In this document: positions 1-5,614 of the stretch, piece by piece
Position numbering within the stretch: position 1 is the stretch's first letter
Layout: every line of letters begins with the position of its first letter
NCBI GenBank assembly: GCA_023420245.1
Contig: JAEZWL010000117.1
Span: 1-9,460, forward strand
DNA from: Bacillota bacterium
GTDB taxonomy: Bacteria > Bacillota > Clostridia > Oscillospirales > Acutalibacteraceae
Direction of reading: 5' to 3'
DNA length: 9,460 nucleotides
Position numbers and translations under genes: made by a program
Notes under the pieces: generated by a model
What the model was told of the DNA's origin: nothing
Databases searched by the model: none
The model's input: the letters and a program-made list of their open reading frames with translations, nothing else

Positions 1-683
1 TTGCATGGGAATTTGACGGCAATGAAAACAACTTTAAATTCACTTCCAATGCAAACGGCACCGCAACAGTAGAAGTCATTAACGTGGATGCCAGCTTTGC
101 ATCTGAAAACAAGGGCACATTGACCGCGAAGCTTGTAGACGCTGAGGGCTATGATGACAGCGACTATGACGCAGTAACCAAGGATGTTACCGCTGTTGCG
201 GTACCACAAGCTGTTTCTGATACCAACGCGGCTCTCTCTGTGGCAAAGAATGCCAGCTACACCATGAAGGTTACCTCTGCATCTGCTCCTGCGGTAACAG
301 CCGGTACCGGTGGTGTGTTCACCATAACACTTGTTTCCAAGAACGGTAACGACTATTTCTACAAGCTCACCGCAACCGGAGATGCCGGCAAATCTACCGG
401 CATTTACCTCAATAACAGAAAGATCTTCGTTGCTACGGTAAAAGCATTTGCTTTCACCAGCGACACAACTGTAAACACTTCCGTTAAGGGTGCTTATACC
501 TTCAAAATCAATTCTGCCACTGCCCCGGCGGTTGGTTTAGGTACATCCGGCGTGTTTAATTTAGCTCTCGTTTCCCGCAATGGAAACGACTATTTCTACA
601 AAATCACTTCTGTTGGCGCGAAAGGTGTGGCTGCCGGTGTTTATGTGAACGGAGCGAAAATTTTCGTTGCTACAGTCGGCTAA
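1..683 (+). CDS. C-terminal part of a large repeat-containing surface/secreted protein (5' end outside window)
   Basis: The frame is open from base 3, so the gene begins upstream. The GTG at 84 is only an internal valine codon, not a convincing start, and no ribosome binding site precedes it. The visible ~227 residues begin with a beta-rich, Asp/Thr/Ala-rich stretch that resembles bacterial Ig-like domains (inference). Two tandem ~74-residue copies of one module follow, each with a GNDYFYK core and an IFVATV end. The composition (Thr, Ala, Val, Asn, Gly; a single Trp and no Cys in the visible part) fits an exported, extended protein. There is no LPxTG motif, hydrophobic tail or SLH domain at the C-terminus, so the way it is attached to the cell, if at all, is not shown. 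The protein ends in ATVG followed by TAA. A strong terminator lies 60 bp downstream, so this is the last gene of its transcript. I do not recognise a named family. Confidence 0.75.
   Translation, partial: AWEFDGNENNFKFTSNANGTATVEVINVDASFASENKGTLTAKLVDAEGYDDSDYDAVTKDVTAVAVPQAVSDTNAALSVAKNASYTMKVTSASAPAVTAGTGGVFTITLVSKNGNDYFYKLTATGDAGKSTGIYLNNRKIFVATVKAFAFTSDTTVNTSVKGAYTFKINSATAPAVGLGTSGVFNLALVSRNGNDYFYKITSVGAKGVAAGVYVNGAKIFVATVG
219..677 (+). repeat. Tandem ~74-aa protein module, two copies (219-440 and 456-677)
   Basis: Both copies share the pattern SDT...(S)VxK..YT.K..SA.AP.V..GT.GVF...LVS(K/R)NGNDYFYK(I/L)T..G..G...G(I/V)Y(L/V)N..KIFVATV. The period is 79 codons, which includes a 5-residue linker. 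The nucleotide sequences have diverged, but a 17-base block around the NDYFYK codons is identical. This points to an old duplication kept by protein-level selection. The function is unknown. A position at the very C-terminus suggests a cell-wall or ligand-binding module, but that is inference. Confidence 0.75.
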
Positions 684-745
684 GCCTTAAGAATTAAACG
701 AACCCTTTTGTATTGTCCCAATTATTCTTCGTTGTATTTGCGTTT

Positions 746-783
746 CGACGGCCCGGACAAAAGTCCGGGCCGTCGTTGTTTTT
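746..783 (+). terminator. Intrinsic terminator of the surface-protein gene
   Basis: A perfect 13-bp GC-rich stem (746-758 with 763-775) has an AAAA loop and is followed by TTGTTTTT. The opposite strand has no U-run after the stem, so it works in the + direction only. Confidence 0.9.
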
Positions 784-800
784 ATTTACCGCATATCATC

Positions 801-851
801 ATAGGGAAAGCGCCCGTGAGAACAGTTTATTCTCAGGGACGCTTTCCCTAT
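801..851. repeat. Long imperfect inverted repeat at the convergent gene end
   Basis: ATAGGGAAAGCG (801-812) pairs perfectly with 840-851. The stem continues inward with CC/GG (814-815 with 837-838) and TGAGAA/TTCTCA (817-822 with 830-835) around a 7-nt loop. It lies 25 bp past the stop codon of the minus-strand LysR gene. Neither strand has a U-run after it. It could be a factor-assisted or RNA-stabilising 3' end for the LysR message, or a copy of a small dispersed palindromic repeat. Confidence 0.55.
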
Positions 852-875
852 GGAACCGATTGTGTGACGGCTTTG

Positions 876-1766
876 CTATTTTTGCTTCAGTACATCGCCG
901 ACCAGTTGGATAAATTCTTTCAATGCGGGGGAAATCCATTTGTTCTTGTGGTAAATCACCTGCGAAACAATTCCAAAATCCGGGCCGGTCCAATGCAGCG
1001 GAATCAGCTTTCCGGAGGATATTTCTTCGATTACGGCGATCTCCGGCAATACGCAGATTCCAATCCCGCTCATGGTAAACTGTTTAATCGCCTGAACGCT
1101 CCCGGTTTCCAGCGCTACTTTCGGCTTGATCTGATAATTCCGCAGAATTTCCTCAAATTTTGCTCTGTAGCTGCAACCGGTTTCGGTAAGGATTAAGGCT
1201 TCGTTTTCAAGGTCGGAGGGCTTTATTTGCTCTTTCGTGACAAAGGGATGGTCGGGATAGGCCAGCAGAAGTACCGGCTCAGGCAATTCGGCTACCGTAA
1301 TAAAATCTTCAAAATTGATTTTCGTCCCGAGTGAAAAGGCGACGTCAATAATATTGTCTGACAGGCAGCGCTTAAAATCCTCACAATTCAGGAGCTTTAA
1401 TGAAATCTCCACGCCGGGATAAAGCTTTCGGTATTGCTTGAGTATTCCTGGCAGGCGGAAGCTGCACAACGATTCCGCCGCGCCGATGGTTAAGCTGCCG
1501 GCTGGAGCCTTTGCGGGAGAAACAACATTTTTAATATCATTTGACAGCTTGGATAATTGCATTACATAGGGTAGTAATTTTTTTCCTTCATGGGTCAGCG
1601 TTACGTTTTTCCCCATTCTCTCAAATAGCTTTACTCCCAATTCGTCCTCAAAAAGACGGATTTGCGTTGTAATGCTGGACTGCGCATATCCCAGGGATTC
1701 GCCGGCTTTCGTAAAATTGTGCAGTTCGCTTACTGTCAAAAAAGCGTTGAGCTGTTTGAAATCCAT
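876..1766 (-). CDS. LysR-family transcriptional regulator, divergent from asd
   Basis: A 296-residue protein of typical LysR length. Residues 1-60 form the winged helix-turn-helix: MDFKQLNAFLTVSE, then the recognition region AQSSITTQIRLFEDELG and the LFER wing followed by LTHEGK. From about residue 90 it has the two-lobed effector-binding fold (LTIGAAESLCSFRLPGIL..., FSLGTKI, TGSVQAIKQFTMSGIGICVLPE). I chose the ATG at 1766 because GGAGG lies 8 nt upstream. The alternative ATG at 1796 would add ten residues, has no ribosome binding site and lies inside the palindrome 1787-1811. The gene points away from asd, the usual layout for a LysR protein that controls its neighbour and itself. The inducer cannot be read from the sequence; an aspartate-family metabolite is a guess from the neighbour. 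No clear promoter for this strand stands out. Confidence 0.9.
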   Translation of the reverse strand: MDFKQLNAFLTVSELHNFTKAGESLGYAQSSITTQIRLFEDELGVKLFERMGKNVTLTHEGKKLLPYVMQLSKLSNDIKNVVSPAKAPAGSLTIGAAESLCSFRLPGILKQYRKLYPGVEISLKLLNCEDFKRCLSDNIIDVAFSLGTKINFEDFITVAELPEPVLLLAYPDHPFVTKEQIKPSDLENEALILTETGCSYRAKFEEILRNYQIKPKVALETGSVQAIKQFTMSGIGICVLPEIAVIEEISSGKLIPLHWTGPDFGIVSQVIYHKNKWISPALKEFIQLVGDVLKQK

Positions 1767-1786
1767 CGTTAGCCCTCCTTTTGTGA

Positions 1787-1811
1787 ATACTATCAATTAA
1801 TTTGATAGTAT
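1787..1811. promoter_or_regulatory. Probable LysR recognition palindrome between the regulator and asd
   Basis: ATACTATCAA (1787-1796) is repeated inverted as TTGATAGTAT (1802-1811) around a 5-bp spacer, with no mismatch. Its core TATCAA-N5-TTGATA has the dyad shape of LysR sites. The centre (1799) is about 65 bp upstream of the predicted asd start point. The 8-mer TATCAATT at 1791-1798 recurs at 1822-1829, 31 bp downstream (about three helical turns), and touches the predicted -35. This fits the recognition-site plus activation-site layout known for LysR regulators. Confidence 0.7.
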
Positions 1812-1828
1812 CTATATAAATTATCAAT

Positions 1829-1857
1829 TTTACTAATTTGTGTAATGATGATATCAT
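1829..1857 (+). promoter_or_regulatory. Predicted asd promoter
   Basis: TTTACT (1829-1834, 4/6 to the -35 consensus) and TATCAT (1852-1857, 5/6 to the -10 consensus) are 17 bp apart, which predicts a start near 1864. The poor -35 next to a repeated half-site suggests an activated promoter. TTGTGT (1838) with TAAAAT (1861) is a weaker alternative. Confidence 0.5.
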
Positions 1858-1896
1858 AAATAAAATAAATTAACAACTAAATTTGAGGTGATTGTT

Positions 1897-2982
1897 ATGT
1901 CAAATAAATTAAGAGCAGGCATTATCGGTGCTACGGGGATGGTTGGGCAGAGATTTACATGTCTGCTGGAAAACCATCCGTGGTTTGAGGTTACAACACT
2001 GGCGGCAAGTAAAAGGTCAAGCGGTCTTACTTATGAGGAAGCGGTAAAGGACCGATGGAAGATGAAGGTTCCATTGGCGGAAAAATATAAAAAAATGATG
2101 GTTCTGGATGCGGATGATCTGGACGCCGTATGCAGAAATGTCGATTTTGTATTCTGTGCGGTCGCGAGCAGCAAGGAAGAAACAAAAGAGCTGGAGGAGC
2201 GGTACGCAAAAAATGAAATTCCGGTAATTTCAAATAATTCGGCGAATCGATTAACGGCAGATGTCCCCATGATGATTCCGGAAATCAATGGGTCGCATAT
2301 TGAACTGCTTCAGGCGCAGAAAGAAAGGCTGGGAACAAAAAAAGGATTTATCGTGGTAAAGCCGAATTGCTCCATCCAGAGCTATGTCCCGGCGGTTACT
2401 CCGCTGCTGTGCTATGAACCGGAAAGCATTCTTGCCTGCACCTATCAGGCGATATCCGGCTCCGGAAAGACCTTTCAGGAAATGCCGGAAATGATAGATA
2501 ATGTAATTCCTTATATCGGCGGCGAAGAAGAAAAAAGTGAAATTGAGCCTCTTAAAATATGGGGCAAGGTGGAAAACGGTCAGGTGAAATATGCCGAAAA
2601 ACCGGTTATTACAACCCAGTGCGTCCGGGTTCCCGTTTCTGACGGGCATTTGGCGGCCGTTTACGTCAGTTTCCGCAAGAAGCCGTCTATGGAAGAAATG
2701 ATTGCCGCGTGGGACCGCTTTAAAGCTCCCGAAACGGTTATCCATTTACCGAGCGCTCCCAAGCAATTCCTCAAATATTTCAGGGAAGAAAACCGTCCGC
2801 AGACAAAATTAGACAGAGACTATGAAAATGGAATGGGGATCACAGTAGGAAGATTGCGGGAGGACAAAATTTTTGATTATAAGTTTGTCTCTCTTTCGCA
2901 CAATACGTTAAGAGGCGCGGCAGGCGGCGGAGTGTTATCGGCTGAATATCTGACAGCCTGCGGCTATATTACAGCAAGGTAA
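1897..2982 (+). CDS. asd: Aspartate-semialdehyde dehydrogenase, archaeal/fungal-type
   Basis: Catalyses NADPH-dependent reduction of aspartyl phosphate to aspartate semialdehyde, the branch point to lysine/diaminopimelate, threonine and methionine. The 361 residues begin with a Rossmann dinucleotide motif (GIIGATGMVGQRF, residues 8-20). They carry the catalytic cysteine in KPNCSIQ (Cys158), the QAISGSGK loop, and the RVPVSDGH segment with the likely catalytic His251. The motif spacing and the insert with GGEEEKSEIEPLKIWG fit the archaeal/fungal-type family better than the proteobacterial type. I chose the ATG at 1897 because GAGGTG ends 6 nt upstream; the GTG at 1888 is part of that ribosome binding site. 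A QueG-like gene follows after 22 bp, probably in the same transcript. No aspartokinase, dapA or homoserine dehydrogenase gene is nearby. Fold and reaction are well supported; its in vivo role as main or accessory enzyme is not. Confidence 0.9.
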   Translation: MSNKLRAGIIGATGMVGQRFTCLLENHPWFEVTTLAASKRSSGLTYEEAVKDRWKMKVPLAEKYKKMMVLDADDLDAVCRNVDFVFCAVASSKEETKELEERYAKNEIPVISNNSANRLTADVPMMIPEINGSHIELLQAQKERLGTKKGFIVVKPNCSIQSYVPAVTPLLCYEPESILACTYQAISGSGKTFQEMPEMIDNVIPYIGGEEEKSEIEPLKIWGKVENGQVKYAEKPVITTQCVRVPVSDGHLAAVYVSFRKKPSMEEMIAAWDRFKAPETVIHLPSAPKQFLKYFREENRPQTKLDRDYENGMGITVGRLREDKIFDYKFVSLSHNTLRGAAGGGVLSAEYLTACGYITAR

Positions 2983-3004
2983 AAGAAATTGAGGAGCGGG
3001 GATC

Positions 3005-3676
3005 ATGATAAAGAGAAGGATGCTTCAACAATTGCTTCCCCCTTGTTGTGAACTGGACTGTTTTCCGGTTGAATCCTGTTCTCCTTCCGAGCAGGAAACC
3101 CTGCGCGGCTTTTTTCCGGAAGGCAGGTCTGTCATCGTATTGGCACACCACATTCGGTCATCCATTGAATGGATGTGGTTCCCGCTTGAATCGGAGCGGG
3201 GGCAGGTTAACTGTGGAGCTGATTTGCATATTCAGCATCAATGTGATCAAATCGTACATTTTTTGGAAAGCAAAGCTTTCCGTTCGGTAATGCCGCCCTA
3301 TCCCTGCAGGTGCGGGCTGCGCTTTAAGGATATGGCGAATAAAACCGGACTTGGTTCGATCGGAGATAATTTTCTATTCCTGCATAAGGATTGGGGTCCG
3401 TGGACTCATTTGAGGGTAATTATCACCGACGCTGAGATTACAGAGAATTTGCCTCCCTGCAAGGAGGTGTGCATCCATTGCGAAGCCTGCCGCGCAAGTT
3501 GCCCGGCGGGTGTAATTCATGAGGATGCCCTGCTCGGCGAGGAATGCGACCAATACCAGGATAGCCGCCATACTCAAATCGGGATACAGGATAGCTATCT
3601 GTTTAAGTGCGAGGCTTGTGTGCGGGCGTGTCCGATTGGAAAGGTTCCGGAAAAAATCATCCTGTCAAAAGCCTAA
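3005..3676 (+). CDS. Small QueG-like protein with two [4Fe-4S] cluster motifs
   Basis: A 223-residue protein whose C-terminal half matches the ferredoxin-like part of epoxyqueuosine reductase (QueG). The first motif is C156-x2-C159-x2-C162-x3-C166-P. A lone Cys181 follows, then C202-x2-C205-x3-C209-P, giving the eight cysteines expected for two [4Fe-4S] clusters. Upstream, LGSIGDNFLFLHKDWGPW resembles the QueG segment before the clusters. The protein is much shorter than QueG: the N-terminal part is reduced and there is no C-terminal HEAT-like region. The full queuosine reaction is therefore doubtful, and an electron-transfer or other reductase role is as likely. Extra cysteines near the N-terminus (CC at 14-15, C19, C25) and in CRCG are unexplained. 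The start ATG has GAGGAG 8 nt upstream. It follows asd by 22 bp, so the two are probably co-transcribed. A link to aspartate-family metabolism is inferred from position only. Confidence 0.75.
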   Translation: MIKRRMLQQLLPPCCELDCFPVESCSPSEQETLRGFFPEGRSVIVLAHHIRSSIEWMWFPLESERGQVNCGADLHIQHQCDQIVHFLESKAFRSVMPPYPCRCGLRFKDMANKTGLGSIGDNFLFLHKDWGPWTHLRVIITDAEITENLPPCKEVCIHCEACRASCPAGVIHEDALLGEECDQYQDSRHTQIGIQDSYLFKCEACVRACPIGKVPEKIILSKA

Positions 3677-3680
3677 TCGT

Positions 3681-3875
3681 TCATCAGAAACCCACCCTTA
3701 GTGGCGTCTTAGAGTGACGATAAAGCCGCGCAACCGAACATTGAGATGCAATTCTGCTTTTCGTATTGGCTGTGTTTGGGTATGCGCCCTCACTTGCGAC
3801 GCCTGCTGCCTTGGCACGATTGTCGCAGTCCATCAGTTTGTCTACAGCCTAAGGCGCCCGAACGGGCGCCTTTTT
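3681..3875 (+). ncRNA. Candidate structured RNA downstream of the asd operon
   Basis: The ~195 nt after the QueG-like gene have no credible reading frame but are mixed in composition and rich in possible pairing, unlike the AT-rich spacer beyond 3880. GGCGTCTTAG (3703-3712) can pair over 10 bp (one G-U) with CTAAGGCGCC (3849-3858), which overlaps the 5' arm of the terminator. Inside are TGCGAC/GTCGCA (3795-3800 with 3822-3827), AGCC/GGCT (3724-3727 with 3768-3771) and GGG/CCC around 3778-3789. The 3' end is an intrinsic terminator. It may be a free-standing RNA processed from the operon, a transcript from its own unseen promoter, or a regulatory 3' UTR. I cannot assign a family; raiA-motif RNA and 6S RNA are models to test, not identifications. 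No clear promoter is visible just upstream. Confidence 0.4.
3851..3875 (+). terminator. Intrinsic terminator ending the asd operon / candidate RNA
   Basis: AAGGCGCCC (3851-3859) pairs perfectly with GGGCGCCTT (3864-3872) around a GAAC loop. The T-run (3871-3875) begins inside the stem. The hairpin is 175 bp past the last stop codon, an unusually long gap for a simple 3' end. Confidence 0.9.
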
Positions 3876-4051
3876 GATTTCAAGTCATTAAAGCACTCAG
3901 TTATTCTTATGAAATTTGAGTAAATGTTTTGCATCAAAGCAATGTCTTTCGGCAACGGCGCTTGATATAGGGTAGAACAGGTTGAAAAATAACTGAGCTA
4001 AAAACGAGGGAATTCCCAAAAGTACTTTTCTTTTTGAAGGGATATATTAAA

Positions 4052-4084
4052 ATGAAAACAAACATACCACAGGAAAAGATATAA
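4052..4084 (+). CDS. Possible 10-residue leader peptide or gene remnant
   Basis: ATG AAA ACA ... ATA TAA encodes MKTNIPQEKI, with GAAGGG (4036-4041) 10 nt before the ATG. It is short enough to be chance. After the stop, the same frame stays open for a further 17 codons, so a decayed small gene is also possible. No attenuator hairpin follows it. Confidence 0.15.
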   Translation: MKTNIPQEKI

Positions 4085-4099
4085 ATCTTATTAAAAATT

Positions 4100-4129
4100 T
4101 TGCAAAAGAATGAATTTTTTATAAATAAT
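4100..4129 (+). promoter_or_regulatory. Weak promoter candidate for lacI
   Basis: TTGCAA (4100-4105) and AATAAT (4124-4129) are separated by 18 bp in a very AT-rich stretch. The start would fall near 4136, leaving a leader of about 68 nt before lacI. In such AT-rich DNA other pairs could also be chosen. Confidence 0.35.
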
Positions 4130-4203
4130 GTTATGTAAGATATTTGTAGCTCTTGAAGAAATTTCCTTTATCACTTATAATAACAGAGATAGGGGATAGC
4201 AAA

Positions 4204-5205
4204 ATGAAAGTAAATATCAATGAAATCAGTCGTATTTCAGGGTTCTCTCCTGCGACGGTTTCCAATGCGTTAAACAACAAAAAGGGAGTCAGTTGGGAGA
4301 CTTCACAGAAAATCCTGCGTATTGCGCAGGAATGCGGATATCAAGCAAAAACAAAAATCAGCAACATCAAATTTGTAATATATAAAGACAGTGGATTGGT
4401 TGTTTCCGACACCCCTTTTTTTTCGTCCCTGATTTCCGGAGTGGAGAACGAGAGCAGAGGCTTTGGATATGAGACGGCTATTTTTAATTTGGATAAGGAA
4501 TCACCGGATTATGAAAAAAACCTCAACCAGTTGCTCAGCGACAATCGCTCCGCTATCATTCTGCTTGCTACGGAGATGTCTGCGAAAGAAATCGAGCCTT
4601 TTCAGAAAATATCCTTGCCGATTGTCGTTTTAGACAGCTGGTATGAAAATATGGCTTTTAACTCTGTTTTGATCAATAATACGGATTCCGTCTGCTTTGC
4701 GGTAAAATATCTGATTGAGAAGGGCCACAGGGCTATCGGCTATTTGAAGGGCAGTGTCCGTATCCAGAATTTTGTTTACCGGCAGCTGGGCTATCAGTGG
4801 GCTATGCTCAGCAGCGGGTTGCAGCCGGACCCGGAATATACCTTTCTACTGACTCCCACTATGGATGGTGCGTACTGCGATATGGACAGGCTTTTGAGCG
4901 AAAATCCCAAAATGCCGACGGCTTTTTTTGCGGATAACGACATCCTCGCCTTGGGCGCGATGAAAGCACTGCAGGATCACGGATATCATATCCCGGATGA
5001 TATTTCACTGATCGGATTTGACGACCTGCAGTTTTGCAGTATTTCAAGCCCTGCTCTGACAACCATTCACGTATTCAAGCAGGATATGGGTAAAATGGCT
5101 GTACGGCGGTTGATCGAGCTTATCGACAGCGGGGGCGGTGTGAAAACCAAAATCCAGATTTGCAATGAATTCGTCGAGAGGGGAAGCGTCAAACAGATTA
5201 AGTGA
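4204..5205 (+). CDS. LacI-family transcriptional regulator
   Basis: A 333-residue DNA-binding regulator. Residues 2-24 hold the family helix-turn-helix (VNINEISRISGFSPATVSNALN). The hinge region with KILRIAQECGY follows, then a periplasmic-binding-protein-like sugar domain with the usual landmarks: FFSSLISGVENE, VVLDSW, NTDSVCFAVKYLIEKGHRAIGYLKGS, PTAFFADNDILALGAMKALQDHGYHIPDDISLIGFDDLQFC and SPALTTIHV. I chose the ATG at 4204, preceded by an AGGGGA-like site, because the fold starts there. The in-frame ATG at 4153 would add 17 residues with no family counterpart. The gene has its own terminator and is followed on the same strand by a GH3 glycosidase, so it probably represses that gene in response to a xylo- or gluco-oligosaccharide or a breakdown product (inference). 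No convincing operator was found. Confidence 0.9.
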   Translation: MKVNINEISRISGFSPATVSNALNNKKGVSWETSQKILRIAQECGYQAKTKISNIKFVIYKDSGLVVSDTPFFSSLISGVENESRGFGYETAIFNLDKESPDYEKNLNQLLSDNRSAIILLATEMSAKEIEPFQKISLPIVVLDSWYENMAFNSVLINNTDSVCFAVKYLIEKGHRAIGYLKGSVRIQNFVYRQLGYQWAMLSSGLQPDPEYTFLLTPTMDGAYCDMDRLLSENPKMPTAFFADNDILALGAMKALQDHGYHIPDDISLIGFDDLQFCSISSPALTTIHVFKQDMGKMAVRRLIELIDSGGGVKTKIQICNEFVERGSVKQIK

Positions 5206-5233
5206 TAAAATTTGAATTTCGCCTTAGGTACAT

Positions 5234-5264
5234 AAAAAAGGGACCTGAAAGGGCTCCTTTTTTT
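5234..5264 (+). terminator. Intrinsic terminator of lacI
   Basis: AAAAAAGGG (5234-5242) pairs with 5255-5263 (one G-U). An A-C mismatch follows, then CC/GG and a 6-nt loop. The 3' arm ends in T7, so the U-run is part of the stem. It separates lacI from the glycosidase transcript. Confidence 0.8.
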
Positions 5265-5288
5265 GTTGCCGTCTACCGTCCGCTGTAT

Positions 5289-5313
5289 GCAATCCGGTAT
5301 ATGCCCGGATTGC
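5289..5313. repeat. Perfect 9-bp inverted repeat between lacI and the GH3 gene
   Basis: GCAATCCGG (5289-5297) is inverted as CCGGATTGC (5305-5313) around a 7-nt spacer. No U-run follows, so it is not an ordinary terminator. It could be a protein-binding site or an RNA hairpin. It lies about 300 bp upstream of the glycosidase start, far for a simple repressor site, so a link with LacI is only possible. Confidence 0.45.
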
Positions 5314-5614
5314 GAGAAGAAATTTAGTCAAAAATATAGGCTAAAATGGTAAAAAAACTCCAACTTGCAGTCAAAATTTTGCCTTTAAAAAGGTTGGTGA
5401 CAATTATAAAATAGAAGTACCAAAAAAGCAGTGAAAGGAGACTTATCATTTCCGCGCTTTTGAGCAATCGGAAACAAAGAGGTCTGGTTGCCGGTGCGGT
5501 AAAGGAATGACAGGTTAACAATATAGTCAATTAACTCCAAAATCACCCAGTCTTTGCTGTGTATAGCTGTTTTTAAAGTTAATCGACTGTAATTTAAAGG
5601 AGGGAGCTATTCTA
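5314..5614. other. Intergenic region upstream of the GH3 gene
   Basis: No gene on either strand. An AT-rich block around 5371-5412 (TTGCCT at 5379, TATAAA at 5405, 20 bp apart) is the most promoter-like part but is not a good match. A ribosome-binding-site-like AAAGGAG at 5434-5440 is followed by an open stretch of 21 codons (5448-5510, ending TGA) with no ATG, GTG or TTG start at the right place, possibly a decayed gene. TTGCTG (5554) with GTTAAT (5578) is another weak promoter pair. No clear catabolite-repression (cre) site was seen. Confidence 0.5.

Larger units (their letters stand above)
3876..4203. other. AT-rich intergenic region upstream of lacI
   Basis: No gene of credible length on either strand. 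The stretch becomes strongly AT-rich towards lacI. It holds a weak promoter candidate (4100-4129) and a 10-codon reading frame with a ribosome-binding-site-like GAAGGG (4052-4084). Nothing else stands out. Confidence 0.6.

Noticed and set aside
708..1196. 162-codon + strand reading frame
   Set aside because: It begins inside the terminator region and overlaps the LysR gene antisense. It has no ribosome binding site and no recognisable protein sequence.
3714..3923. 69-codon + strand reading frame after the QueG-like gene
   Set aside because: It runs through the terminator hairpin, lacks a ribosome binding site and reads like translated structured RNA.
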